Assembly (NCBI RefSeq): GCF_025961475.1
Contig: NZ_JAOQNS010000004.1
Span: 248,001 to 312,000 of the forward strand
Reading direction: 5' to 3'
DNA: 64,000 nucleotides
Source of the DNA: Rhodobium gokarnense
Lineage (GTDB): Bacteria > Pseudomonadota > Alphaproteobacteria > Rhizobiales > Rhodobiaceae
The number at the start of each line of letters is the position of its first letter. Position 1 is the first letter of the stretch. Of the stretch, positions 1 to 11,142 are shown piece after piece. A model generated the notes under the pieces. It was not told where the DNA came from and did no database searches. It was given only the letters and a program-made list of their open reading frames with translations. The position numbers were made by a program, and so were the translations under genes.

Positions 1-160
1 GGCGATGGGCGCGCCGGCGGCGATCGCCGATGCCACCATCCGCGTCAGCCTCGGCTGGGAGACCGGCGAGAAGGACGTGGACCGCTTTTGCACCGCCTTT
101 GAAACACTCTATCGCCGCTGGCGCCAGCGCCTCGGCGCCGACAGGCTTGAAGTGGCGTAA
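1..160 (+). CDS. Cysteine desulfurase, C-terminal end (partial)
   Basis: The window opens inside this gene; 52 codons remain before TAA. The visible tail reads AIADATIRVSLGWETGEKD and ends in a helical Arg-rich segment. This matches the C-terminus of NifS/IscS-type pyridoxal-phosphate cysteine desulfurases, which supply sulfur from cysteine for Fe-S cluster assembly. It lies 39 bp upstream of sufB in the same direction. A second, complete desulfurase (sufS) is in the same operon, an arrangement familiar in Hyphomicrobiales suf loci. Catalytic Lys and Cys lie outside the window, so activity cannot be judged. A short hairpin (CGGGGC-ctga-GCCCCG, 161-176) sits in the gap before sufB. Confidence 0.75.
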   Translation, partial: AMGAPAAIADATIRVSLGWETGEKDVDRFCTAFETLYRRWRQRLGADRLEVA

Positions 161-199
161 CGGGGCCTGAGCCCCGCCGTCCAAGGGAGACGAACAGAC

Positions 200-1669
<1,470 letters not shown>

Positions 1670-1747
1670 GCGCGCTGGAACAGCGGACCGACACGATCGA
1701 TATCAGCCGGCCGGGGCGAAAAACCGGCAAGGGCAAGGGAAGAAAGA

Positions 1748-2500
1748 ATGCTTGAGATCAAGAACCTCCACGTCGCCGTCGACGGCAACGAAATCCTGAA
1801 GGGCATCGACCTGACGGTGAAGCCCGGCGAGGTGCACGCCATCATGGGCCCGAACGGCTCGGGCAAGTCGACGCTCTCCTATGTGCTCGCGGGCAAGGAC
1901 GACTACGACATCACCGAGGGCGAGGTTCTCTTCAACGGCGAGAACCTCCTGGAAATGGAGCCGAACGAGCGTGCCGTCGCCGGCATGTTCTTGGCCTTCC
2001 AGTACCCGATCGAGATCCCGGGCGTCGCCACCATGACGTTCCTGAAGACGGCGCTCAACGCGGTCCGCAAGGAACGCGGCAAGGACGAACTCTCCACGCC
2101 GGAATTCATGAAGCTTGTCAAAGAGAAGGCTGCAAAACTTAATGTATCGCAGGAGATGCTGCGGCGGCCGCTCAATGTGGGCTTTTCCGGCGGCGAGAAG
2201 AAGCGCGCGGAAATCCTGCAGATGGCGCTCCTGGAGCCGAGCCTGTGCGTCCTCGACGAGACGGACTCCGGCCTCGACATCGATGCGCTCCGGGTCGTTT
2301 CCGACGGCGTCAACGCCCTGCGCGCGCCGGAGCGCTCGATGATCGTCATCACCCATTACCAGCGCCTCCTCGACCATATCGTGCCGGACATCGTCCACGT
2401 CATGGCCCGCGGCCGCATCCAGCGGACCGGCGGCAAGGAACTGGCCAAGGAACTGGAGGCCAAGGGCTACGCCGATTACGTCGGCGAGGCGGCGGCGTGA
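1748..2500 (+). CDS. sufC: Fe-S cluster assembly ATPase SufC
   Basis: SufC is the ABC-type ATPase that drives conformational change in SufB2-C2-D during cluster assembly. At 250 residues it has normal length. Visible motifs in order are Walker A GPNGSGKST (residues 34-42), the SufC-type signature FSGGEKKRAEI, Walker B with the family-specific LDETDSGLDID, and the switch histidine in ITHYQ. There are no membrane segments, as expected for this soluble ABC protein. It sits between sufB (78 bp before) and sufD (52 bp after). An RBS (AGGGAAGAAAG) precedes the ATG. Confidence 0.97.
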   Translation: MLEIKNLHVAVDGNEILKGIDLTVKPGEVHAIMGPNGSGKSTLSYVLAGKDDYDITEGEVLFNGENLLEMEPNERAVAGMFLAFQYPIEIPGVATMTFLKTALNAVRKERGKDELSTPEFMKLVKEKAAKLNVSQEMLRRPLNVGFSGGEKKRAEILQMALLEPSLCVLDETDSGLDIDALRVVSDGVNALRAPERSMIVITHYQRLLDHIVPDIVHVMARGRIQRTGGKELAKELEAKGYADYVGEAAA

Positions 2501-2552
2501 GGCCGTTTCAGCCCGCCATCGCCGCACCAAATCTGTTGAGGACCCCGCCGCA

Positions 2553-3875
2553 ATGACCGTCAAGCCCGATATCCCGAGAACGCCGGCCGAGGAGGAAATC
2601 CTCAAGCGGTTCGAGGATTGCGACCCGCGCGATGCCCTTTCGTCCTTGCGCGAGACCGCCATGGAGACTTTCGCCAGGACCGGCCTGCCGCACCGGCGCG
2701 TGGAGGCCTATCACTACACCGACCTCAAGGCCCTGATACGCGCTGTGCCGCCGCGCGGCTCGCAGCCGGCGGACGAACTGGCCCAGGCGACGATGGCGGG
2801 CGCGCCCGACTGGGGCGCGGCAAAGGTCAATCGCCTCGTCCTCATCGACGGCCATTTCGTCGCCGGCCTCTCCGATGCGGATGCGCTCGGCGAAGGCGTC
2901 GGCTTCATCCCGCTGGCAAAGGCGCTGTCGGAGAAGAGCGTCATCCTTGAGCGCGTCGGCACGCTGCCGGTCGCCGAAACCGACCCGGAGCTGGCGCTCA
3001 ACACCGCCTTCATGCAGGACGGCGCCGTGCTTGAGATCGCGCCTGGCGCGATGGTCACAACGCCGATCGAGATCCTGCACCTGGCGACGGGCGAGGTGGC
3101 GAGCTTTCCACGCCATCTGGTGCTGGTCGGCAAGGGCGCCTCGGTCAACCTCGTCGAGACCTATTCCGGGCCGGCGGAGACCGCCTACCAGGTCCACGCG
3201 ACGAGCGAGGTGGAGATCGGGGAGGGCGCTACGGTCACCTTCCTGAAGCGCCAGGAGGACGGCAGCGCCGCCATTCACCTGTCGACGACGGTGGTGCGGC
3301 TGGCTGAGGAGGCGCGCTACCACCAGACCGGCTTTGCCATCGGCGCGTCGCTCGCCCGGGCCCAGAGCTTCGTCACCTTCGCCGGCACCGGCGCGGAGGC
3401 GACCCTCGACGGCGCCATCCTCGGCCGCGACAGGCAGCATCTCGACACCACCATGGTGATCGACCACGCGGTTCCCGGCTGCAACAGCAAGGAGGTCATC
3501 CGCGCTGCGATCGACGACCGCGCCAAGGGCATCTTCCAGGGCCGCATCGTGGTGCGCCCCGACGCCCAGCAGACCGACGGGCGGATGATGTCGCGGGCGC
3601 TGCTCCTGTCCGACGGTGCCGAGGTCGACACCAAGCCGGAGCTGGAGATCTTTGCCGACGACGTCCAGTGCGCCCACGGCGCGACGTCGGGCGAGATCGA
3701 CGAGGGCATGATGTTCTACCTGATGTCCCGCGGCATCCCGGCGGACGAGGCCGAGACCATGCTGATCGCCGCCTTCCTTGAGGAAGTGGTTGACGCGATC
3801 GATCCGGAGCCCCTGCGCGAGGCGCTGTCGGCGCGCATCGAAATGTGGCTCGGCGAACGGCGGAGGCCGGCATGA
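2553..3875 (+). CDS. sufD: Fe-S cluster assembly protein SufD
   Basis: SufD is the SufB paralogue that completes the SufBCD scaffold and is implicated in iron entry. The 440-residue product has the SufB/SufD beta-helix core in its C-terminal half, with motifs such as LDTTMVIDHAVPGCNSKEV, GRIVVRPDAQQTDGRM and CAHGATSGEID. The last segment resembles the SufB C-terminus (MFYLMSRGIPADEAETML). The N-terminal third is more variable, as usual for SufD. Its stop codon overlaps the sufS start by 4 bp (ATGA), indicating translational coupling. Confidence 0.95.
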   Translation: MTVKPDIPRTPAEEEILKRFEDCDPRDALSSLRETAMETFARTGLPHRRVEAYHYTDLKALIRAVPPRGSQPADELAQATMAGAPDWGAAKVNRLVLIDGHFVAGLSDADALGEGVGFIPLAKALSEKSVILERVGTLPVAETDPELALNTAFMQDGAVLEIAPGAMVTTPIEILHLATGEVASFPRHLVLVGKGASVNLVETYSGPAETAYQVHATSEVEIGEGATVTFLKRQEDGSAAIHLSTTVVRLAEEARYHQTGFAIGASLARAQSFVTFAGTGAEATLDGAILGRDRQHLDTTMVIDHAVPGCNSKEVIRAAIDDRAKGIFQGRIVVRPDAQQTDGRMMSRALLLSDGAEVDTKPELEIFADDVQCAHGATSGEIDEGMMFYLMSRGIPADEAETMLIAAFLEEVVDAIDPEPLREALSARIEMWLGERRRPA

Positions 3876-5125
3876 ACGTCGACGCAGCAGCGACCCTGAA
3901 GCACGAAGACTACGACGTTGCGCGGGTGCGGGCGGATTTCCCGATCCTGTCGCGCGAGGTCTACGGCAAGCCGCTGGTCTATCTCGACAATGGCGCCTCG
4001 GCGCAGAAGCCCCAGCGGGTCATCGACCGCATCACGCGCGCCTATTCGGAGGAATACGCCAACGTGCACCGCGGGCTGCATTTCCTCTCCAACCTTGCGA
4101 CCGAGAATTTCGAGAACGCGCGCGAGACCGTGCGCCGCTACCTGAACGCGGCGTCCGGCGACGAGATCATTTTCACGCGCTCCTCGACCGAGGCGATCAA
4201 CCTCGCTGCCGCCTCCTATGGCGGCATGGTGCTGGGCGAGGGCGACGAGGTGGTGCTTTCCGTCATGGAGCACCATTCCAACATCGTGCCCTGGCACTTC
4301 CACCGCGAGCGCGCCGGCGCCGTCCTGAAATGGGTGCCGGTGGACGACGAGGGGGCGTTCTCGCTGGAGGATTTCGAGGCGACTCTCAGTCCACGCACGA
4401 AGCTCGTCGCCATCACCCACATGTCGAACGTCACCGGCACCATCGTGCCGATCAAGGACGTCTGCCGCATCGCCCATGCGCGCGGCATTCCGGTGCTGGT
4501 CGACGGCAGCCAGTCGGCGGTTCACATGCCCGTCGACGTGCAGGATCTCGACGCCGATTTCTACGTCTTCACCGGTCACAAGCTCTACGGCCCGTCGGGC
4601 GTCGGCGTGCTCTACGGCAAGAAGGCGCTCTTGGAAGAGATGCCGCCGTTCCTCGGCGGCGGCGAGATGATCCTCGATGTGGCCGAGGAGGGCGTCACCT
4701 ATGCCGAGCCGCCGCACCGCTTCGAGGCCGGCACGCCGCCGATCGTGCAGGCGATCGGGCTTGCTGAAGCCATTGATTACGTTGAGGAGATCGGCCGCGA
4801 TGCCATCGCCCGCCACGAGGCGCGGCTGAAGGACTACGCCCATGAGCGGCTGAAGGCGATCAACAGCGTCCGGATCATCGGCACGACGCCGGAAAAGGGC
4901 GCCATTGTCTCCTTCGAGGTGGCTGGCGCCCACGCCCACGACATCGCCACGATCATCGACCGCTCCGGCGTTGCGGTCCGGGCCGGCACCCATTGCGCCC
5001 AGCCGCTGCTGAAGCGCTTCGGCGTCACCTCGACCTGCCGGGCGTCGTTCGCGCTCTACAACACGACCGAAGAGATCGACCGTCTCGCCGAGGCGGTCCA
5101 GAAAGCCCATGAGTTCTTCGCTTGA
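3872..5125 (+). CDS. sufS: Cysteine desulfurase SufS
   Basis: SufS is the PLP-dependent cysteine desulfurase and selenocysteine lyase that feeds persulfide sulfur to the SUF scaffold. With the ATG overlapping the sufD stop it is 417 residues, typical for group II desulfurases. The PLP-binding lysine is Lys237 in FTGHKLYGPSG. The catalytic cysteine is Cys375 in the short RAGTHCAQPLL loop typical of SufS. A GTG at 3845 would add nine residues but overlaps sufD more deeply, so the coupled ATG is preferred. No separate SufE gene is seen in the window. Confidence 0.96.
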   Translation: MNVDAAATLKHEDYDVARVRADFPILSREVYGKPLVYLDNGASAQKPQRVIDRITRAYSEEYANVHRGLHFLSNLATENFENARETVRRYLNAASGDEIIFTRSSTEAINLAAASYGGMVLGEGDEVVLSVMEHHSNIVPWHFHRERAGAVLKWVPVDDEGAFSLEDFEATLSPRTKLVAITHMSNVTGTIVPIKDVCRIAHARGIPVLVDGSQSAVHMPVDVQDLDADFYVFTGHKLYGPSGVGVLYGKKALLEEMPPFLGGGEMILDVAEEGVTYAEPPHRFEAGTPPIVQAIGLAEAIDYVEEIGRDAIARHEARLKDYAHERLKAINSVRIIGTTPEKGAIVSFEVAGAHAHDIATIIDRSGVAVRAGTHCAQPLLKRFGVTSTCRASFALYNTTEEIDRLAEAVQKAHEFFA

Positions 5126-5135
5126 GGATCCGGAC

Positions 5136-5570
5136 ATGACCGAAGAAAGCACCGCCCGCAAGACCGTCGACGAGGCCGGGACGACGACTGAAGATGCGGC
5201 CTTCGAGCGGTCCGGCGACGTCGAGATGGCGTTTTCCGCCCCGGCGCTCGGGACCGACGAGGCCGAGCAGCTTCGCCGCGACATCATCCTGGCGCTGAAG
5301 ACGGTCTACGATCCGGAAATCCCGGCCGACATCTATGAACTCGGCCTGATCTACGAGGTCGCGGTCGATGCCGACCGCAATGTCGGCGTTGTGATGACGC
5401 TGACCGCGCCCGGCTGCCCCGTCGCCGGCGAGATGCCGGGCTGGGTGGCGAATGCGGTCTCCACGGTGCCGGGCCTCGGCCAGGTCGACGTGGAGATGGT
5501 GTTCGAGCCGATGTGGAACCCGGATCGGATGTCCGACGAGGCCCGGGTCCAGCTCGACTTCTTCTATTGA
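5136..5570 (+). CDS. sufT: SUF-system Fe-S maturation protein SufT (DUF59/MIP18-like)
   Basis: This small soluble protein of the MIP18/DUF59 family acts in maturation of Fe-S proteins; its exact role in the SUF pathway is less defined than that of the scaffold genes. Of 144 residues, the first ~45 are acidic and variable. The rest carries the family hallmarks DPEIPADIYELGLIYEV and LTAPGCPVAGEMPGWV, with a single conserved cysteine. The ATG at 5136 follows a TGAGGA RBS; an upstream ATG at 5109 overlaps sufS and lacks one. It lies between sufS and sufA, as in many alphaproteobacterial suf operons. Confidence 0.9.
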   Translation: MTEESTARKTVDEAGTTTEDAAFERSGDVEMAFSAPALGTDEAEQLRRDIILALKTVYDPEIPADIYELGLIYEVAVDADRNVGVVMTLTAPGCPVAGEMPGWVANAVSTVPGLGQVDVEMVFEPMWNPDRMSDEARVQLDFFY

Positions 5571-5595
5571 TCACCCTCCACGAGAGGAGACGACC

Positions 5596-5976
5596 ATGAC
5601 TGCAATGAAATCCCGCTTCGATGTGCTCTCGCTGACGCCGGCAGCGGCGGCGCGGGTGCGCGAGATCGTGGAGAATTCCGAGGCCGGCAGCGGCGGCCTC
5701 CGGATCGGCGTCAAGAACGGCGGCTGCGCCGGCATGTCCTACACCATGGACCTCGCCAGTGCGCCCGAAGCGGGCGACGAGGTGGTCACTGCGGACGGCG
5801 CGACGGTCTATGTGGACCCGAAGGCGGTGCTGTTCCTGCTCGGCACGGAGCTCGACTACGAGGAGACCAAGCTGCGCTCCGGCTTCGTCTTCAACAATCC
5901 GAACCAGACGTCGGCCTGCGGCTGCGGCGAATCGGTGGCGCTGACGGCGGCCGATCCGGCAGCGCTCCAGAACTGA
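5596..5976 (+). CDS. sufA: Iron-sulfur cluster carrier protein SufA (A-type)
   Basis: A-type carriers accept Fe-S clusters from the scaffold and pass them to target enzymes. The 126-residue product keeps the three cluster-ligating cysteines: Cys44 in KNGGCAGMSY and Cys108/Cys110 in the C-terminal SACGCGES. The chosen ATG follows a clear GAGAGGAG ribosome-binding site. It closes the canonical suf genes, 25 bp after sufT, and is followed only 20 bp later by tenA, which therefore probably shares the transcript. A-type proteins (SufA, IscA, ErpA) are similar; the SufA name rests on operon context. Confidence 0.93.
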   Translation: MTAMKSRFDVLSLTPAAAARVREIVENSEAGSGGLRIGVKNGGCAGMSYTMDLASAPEAGDEVVTADGATVYVDPKAVLFLLGTELDYEETKLRSGFVFNNPNQTSACGCGESVALTAADPAALQN

Positions 5977-5996
5977 TCCGGGGGCTTACCGCCGCA

Positions 5997-6662
5997 ATGA
6001 CCGTTTTCGACCGTCTGAAGGCGGCAACGCCCAGTTCCTGGCGCGCCTATACCGACCATGAATTCGTTCGGCAGATGGGCGACGGCTCGCTCTCCCAGGA
6101 CGCGTTCCGGCACTATCTGGTCCAGGACTACCTGTTCCTCATCCATTTCGCGCGTGCCTATGCGCTCGCCGTCTACAAGGGCCGCAACCTCGCTGACATG
6201 CGCGCGGCGGCGGCCGGTATTTCGGCGATCCTCGATGTTGAGATGAACCTCCACCTGAAGCTCTGCGGCGAATGGGGGCTGGCGCCGGAAGAGATCGAGG
6301 CGGCACCGGAGGCACGCGCCACCATGGCCTATACCCGCTTCGTGCTCGACACGGGGCTGAGGGGCGACCTCCTAGACCTCCATGTGGCGCTTGCGCCCTG
6401 CATCATCGGTTATGCGGAGATCGGGGCGGCGCTCGCGGAAGTCCCCGGTGCGCTTGAGGAGGCGAATCCCTATTCGGTGTGGATCCGGGAGTATGCCGGC
6501 ACCGAGTACCAGGAAATCGCCGAAGCTGCCCGGGCCAACCTCGACCGGCTGGCGGCCGACAGCCTGACGGAGGCGCGGTTTCCGAAGCTCTCCGTCATCT
6601 TCGACCAGGCGACGCGGCTGGAAGCCGACTTCTGGCAGATGGGGCTCGAACGGGCGCTTTGA
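5997..6662 (+). CDS. tenA: Aminopyrimidine aminohydrolase / thiaminase II (TenA)
   Basis: TenA enzymes hydrolyse aminopyrimidine breakdown products of thiamine so that the pyrimidine can be salvaged for thiamine pyrophosphate synthesis. The 221-residue all-helical protein keeps expected active-site residues: Asp44 in LVQDYLF, the nucleophile Cys134 in ALAPCIIGYAEIG, and Glu209 near the C-terminus (RLEADFW). It starts 20 bp after sufA and is followed by a strong hairpin terminator, so it appears to be the last gene of the suf transcript. No other thiamine genes are nearby; the link to Fe-S assembly is positional only. Confidence 0.9.
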   Translation: MTVFDRLKAATPSSWRAYTDHEFVRQMGDGSLSQDAFRHYLVQDYLFLIHFARAYALAVYKGRNLADMRAAAAGISAILDVEMNLHLKLCGEWGLAPEEIEAAPEARATMAYTRFVLDTGLRGDLLDLHVALAPCIIGYAEIGAALAEVPGALEEANPYSVWIREYAGTEYQEIAEAARANLDRLAADSLTEARFPKLSVIFDQATRLEADFWQMGLERAL

Positions 6663-6722
6663 GGGCGGCGTGCCCGCGCGCGGACACTGAGCCTCCCCAA
6701 CACACGGCCATCCACAACGCAA

Positions 6723-6745
6723 AAAGGCCCGTCGGGCGGGCCTTT
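6723..6745. terminator. Bidirectional intrinsic terminator after tenA
   Basis: A 9-bp stem AAAGGCCCG / CGGGCCTTT with a 5-nt loop ends in a short T run on the plus strand and, read on the minus strand, also follows the 3' end of the convergent diguanylate cyclase gene. It therefore probably terminates both transcripts. Confidence 0.8.
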
Positions 6746-6777
6746 CCTGAACGCTGGATAGTTTTGCTGGATCGTCG

Positions 6778-7839
6778 TCAGGCGACGGCCTGGCGGTATT
6801 CGCCGACCTCCGGGTCGGTCTCGCACAGCACCTTGTTGCGGCCGGTGCGCTTGGCGGCATACATGCACTGGTCGGTGCGCTCGATGAAGTCGCCGACGCC
6901 TTCGCTCGGATGGTAGAGCGCGACGCCGATCGAAATCGTGATGCGGCCGAGATGCTCGCCCGTGGAGCGCTTGATCAGTTCCTTCGACATCACCGACTTG
7001 CGGATGTGCTCGGCCACGGTGACGGCCTGGCGCAGATGGGTGCGCGGCAGGATCACGGCAAATTCCTCGCCGCCATAGCGGCAGGGGATGTCCTGACCCT
7101 TGACGTTCTGCTTCACCGCGAGCGCGACGAGGCGCAGCACCTGGTCGCCGGTCTGGTGGCCGTAGGTGTCGTTGAAGCGCTTGAAATGGTCGATGTCGGT
7201 CATCAGGAGCGCAAGCGGCTCGCCGGTCTCGTCGGCCTTGGCGAGCGCGCGGTCGATCGACTGGTCGAAATGCTTGCGGTTGGCGAGCGTCGTCAACTCG
7301 TCCGTCAGCGACTCAAAGCGGATCACCTCAAGGTTCGACTGCAGCTCGGTGATCTGGCGCTGGGATTCTTCGAGCTGGGTGCGGAGGTTTTTGTTGATAC
7401 CGCTGTTTTCCTCGTTCGCGGAGATCAGGTCCTTGACGATCTCGCGGATGCGGGACAGGTCGGTGGTGTTGGAGAGCTTTTGGTTGGCGCCGTTGAGGGA
7501 GCTCTCATAGGCCGTCGATTCCGCAAGCGAGCATTCGATCATGCTGATCACCTGGGAAATCTCTTCCGACACCTGGCTGCCGACGTCCTCGATCTGCTCG
7601 CCGATGCGGCGGGGCGACAAGTATTCGGCATAGATGTTGTCGATGTCGGTCGCGGTGATGCGGCCGCGGTCGCGCAGGATATCGTTGATGGCCTTGTTGA
7701 GGCCGATGTTGAACCCTGCAGAATAAGTGTACCAGAACTCATAGTTACGGGGAAAAGCCGACACCTGGTTGCGCTTGATCAGACTAAGCGCGTTTTCACC
7801 GTAAGAAATCGTTCTTTCAAAATCGTCTTGACTGGTCAT
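6778..7839 (-). CDS. Diguanylate cyclase (GGDEF domain)
   Basis: This protein probably makes the second messenger cyclic di-GMP from two GTP. The C-terminal ~170 residues form a GGDEF domain: LTDELTTLANRKHFD at its start, the DIDHFKRFNDTYGH metal/GTP segment and the active-site GGEEF at residues 256-260. The N-terminal ~170 residues are a soluble, partly coiled-coil region with FPRNYEFWYTYSAGFN, seen in many alphaproteobacterial cyclases and probably sensory or dimerising. No membrane helix is evident. The inhibitory I-site position reads KGQD instead of RxxD, so product feedback may be weak. It is a single gene convergent with tenA. Confidence 0.92.
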   Translation of the reverse strand: MTSQDDFERTISYGENALSLIKRNQVSAFPRNYEFWYTYSAGFNIGLNKAINDILRDRGRITATDIDNIYAEYLSPRRIGEQIEDVGSQVSEEISQVISMIECSLAESTAYESSLNGANQKLSNTTDLSRIREIVKDLISANEENSGINKNLRTQLEESQRQITELQSNLEVIRFESLTDELTTLANRKHFDQSIDRALAKADETGEPLALLMTDIDHFKRFNDTYGHQTGDQVLRLVALAVKQNVKGQDIPCRYGGEEFAVILPRTHLRQAVTVAEHIRKSVMSKELIKRSTGEHLGRITISIGVALYHPSEGVGDFIERTDQCMYAAKRTGRNKVLCETDPEVGEYRQAVA

Positions 7840-7958
7840 AGTCCTCCCCCGGCGGCACGCCTTGCGGCCGCACCGCTTCCGAACACAATCTCGGAATTAG
7901 GCGTTAATGAGCATGGTCGGGAGCGGTTAAGGCCGCGTTAAATCGACCGTAGAAAACC

Positions 7959-9485
<1,527 letters not shown>

Positions 9486-9773
9486 TGAATGCTGGAGATT
9501 GCCCGGAACATAGCGTGGACGGGCGGCCTGTCAATCGTGCTCACAGGGTTCGTGTCGTTTCTTTCCGTGTTGGTTACCAGTCGAATGCAGTTTTGTCACC
9601 CGTCGCGGCAAACAGTTTTCGCCGCGCCAGGCGCGTCCCCGGGCACAAATCCTATTCCGGCAAAGGGTGCGCCGCCAAAGGCGCGAACCATAGGGCACAA
9701 ATCGACGCAGATATCACCGCATCGCAAAGGATGCCGGACGTAGTCGATCGGGCGCGGTCCCTGCCTGCCGGCT

Positions 9774-10208
9774 TCAGTTGCTCGCCGGCTGAAACATGTA
9801 GGTGCCGTCCTCGTTGAAGAACGCCTCGTAGGTGGTGTCGTTGGCATCGCCTGCGCCGACCTCCACGAAGAGCGTCAGGCCGAACTGATCGATCTCGAAA
9901 TTATAGCCGGTGAGCTTGAGCTTGCGGTCGTGGATCTCGGTCAGCTCGATCGTCGAGACGACCGCATCGGCGGAAACCTTCTGGATGAAGAAGCGGATGA
10001 CGTCGGGCTCCGCCTCGCGCCGAATGATCGCGCGGTAGTGGCCCTCGGCATCATCCTTCTTCCACTCGCCGAAAATGCGCATATGGGTGATCGCCGGGTC
10101 GATGCCGGCGATCGCGTCGGAGACCTCGTCGGCGGATGCGGGCACCGACCAGAGGATGGCGGCAAGGGCGGCGCCGGCGACAATATTCGTGATGCGGGTG
10201 GCGGTCAT
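9774..10208 (-). CDS. Hypothetical exported protein
   Basis: A 144-residue protein with a clear N-terminal signal peptide: a short basic start, a hydrophobic core of ~15 residues (IVAGAALAAILWSV) and a likely signal peptidase I site after PASA. The mature ~117 residues are mixed polar and hydrophobic without cysteines and look like a small periplasmic beta-rich domain. I do not recognise the family. It stands alone between the helicase promoter side and the sulfotransferase genes, 138 bp from the end of the latter, all on the minus strand. Codon use resembles that of the neighbours. Confidence 0.75.
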   Translation of the reverse strand: MTATRITNIVAGAALAAILWSVPASADEVSDAIAGIDPAITHMRIFGEWKKDDAEGHYRAIIRREAEPDVIRFFIQKVSADAVVSTIELTEIHDRKLKLTGYNFEIDQFGLTLFVEVGAGDANDTTYEAFFNEDGTYMFQPASN

Positions 10209-10346
10209 GGCGTGGCCTCCATGGCGTTCGCGGACGGTTCTGGCGCCCGTGAGGTTTTCGCAAGCCTACGCGATCCGGCGCCGGTGCGCATCACGGTTCG
10301 ATGAATGCGCCGGCGGCCGGTCCTTCTCCCGGCGGCGCCGTGGCCC

Positions 10347-11111
10347 TCAGCCGGCGGCGTTCAGTTGCTTCAGCGCTGCCGGCAGGTCGGCCGCATCGGC
10401 GTAAAGGTGTTCGAAATCGGCCGGGTAGCGGTCCCGGACCATCCGCACCAGGGCGGGATCGGCATAGTAGTCGACGAGGTCGTCGCGGCCCTGGCGCTTG
10501 ACGTGGCGGGTCTGCAGCGGGCCGATCTCAAAGCCGATCTCGTCGCGCAGCCGTTGCTGCAGCTTCGGCCAGTCGTCCGGGTCCTCGCAGCGGCCGGTGA
10601 ATGCGGGCAGGTAGCGGCCGCGATGGGAGAGGATGTCCATCTGGCCGCGGAAATGGTTGTCGGCCCTGTCGTCGCCGATCTCGGCGACCTTTTCCACGAA
10701 GGCGGCAAAGTCCATGCCGAGGGAAAAGCCGAGCCGGGCAAAGCTCGGCTGGATCTCGTCCTTGATGCGGATCTTGTTGTTGTAGCAGCTCACCACCCGG
10801 TCGAACGGGTTGCGGACATAGGTGAACATGAAGCAGTCCGCATGGCGCGCAACGATGCTGTCCGCGCCGAGAAGGTCGGCGCCCTGGGAGCGGCCGTCGA
10901 GCCAGAAGAGGTCGTTGTTGGGTCCGATACCGTCGCTGCGGCGCTGACGCTTCCAGTCGAGATGTTCGGCAAGGGTGTATTTGATTGAGGAATTGGCGGC
11001 CTTCGGCACCCGGGCATAGACCAGCTTCCTTTCCGGCAGGACGATGAAGTGCCGTTCGCGGATCGGCGTCAGAAGGAGCCGGATGGAGCGGGAAAGGGTG
11101 TTGAACAGCAT
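10347..11111 (-). CDS. Sulfotransferase family 2 domain protein (first of tandem pair)
   Basis: A 254-residue protein resembling the sulfotransferase family 2 fold of carbohydrate sulfotransferases, which transfer sulfate from PAPS to sugars. The PAPS 5'-phosphosulfate loop is ARVPKAANSSIK (near residue 34). The 3'-phosphate motif is TYVRNPFDRVVSCYNNKI (near 97). No signal peptide is evident, so it is probably cytosolic or membrane-associated, acting on a precursor before export. It lies 31 bp downstream of a related gene, so the two look like an operon born of duplication. The substrate is unknown; no PAPS-synthesis or glycosyltransferase genes are adjacent. Confidence 0.82.
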   Translation of the reverse strand: MLFNTLSRSIRLLLTPIRERHFIVLPERKLVYARVPKAANSSIKYTLAEHLDWKRQRRSDGIGPNNDLFWLDGRSQGADLLGADSIVARHADCFMFTYVRNPFDRVVSCYNNKIRIKDEIQPSFARLGFSLGMDFAAFVEKVAEIGDDRADNHFRGQMDILSHRGRYLPAFTGRCEDPDDWPKLQQRLRDEIGFEIGPLQTRHVKRQGRDDLVDYYADPALVRMVRDRYPADFEHLYADAADLPAALKQLNAAG

Positions 11112-11142
11112 GTCAGTCCTTGGCTAAGGGCCGGTCCCGTCG

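Noticed and set aside
9486-9773. Leader upstream of the DEAD-box helicase, considered as a cold-shock or riboswitch-like element
   Set aside because: Apart from a short repeated GGGCACAAATC (at about 9650 and 9692) I could see no conserved structure or known riboswitch motif.
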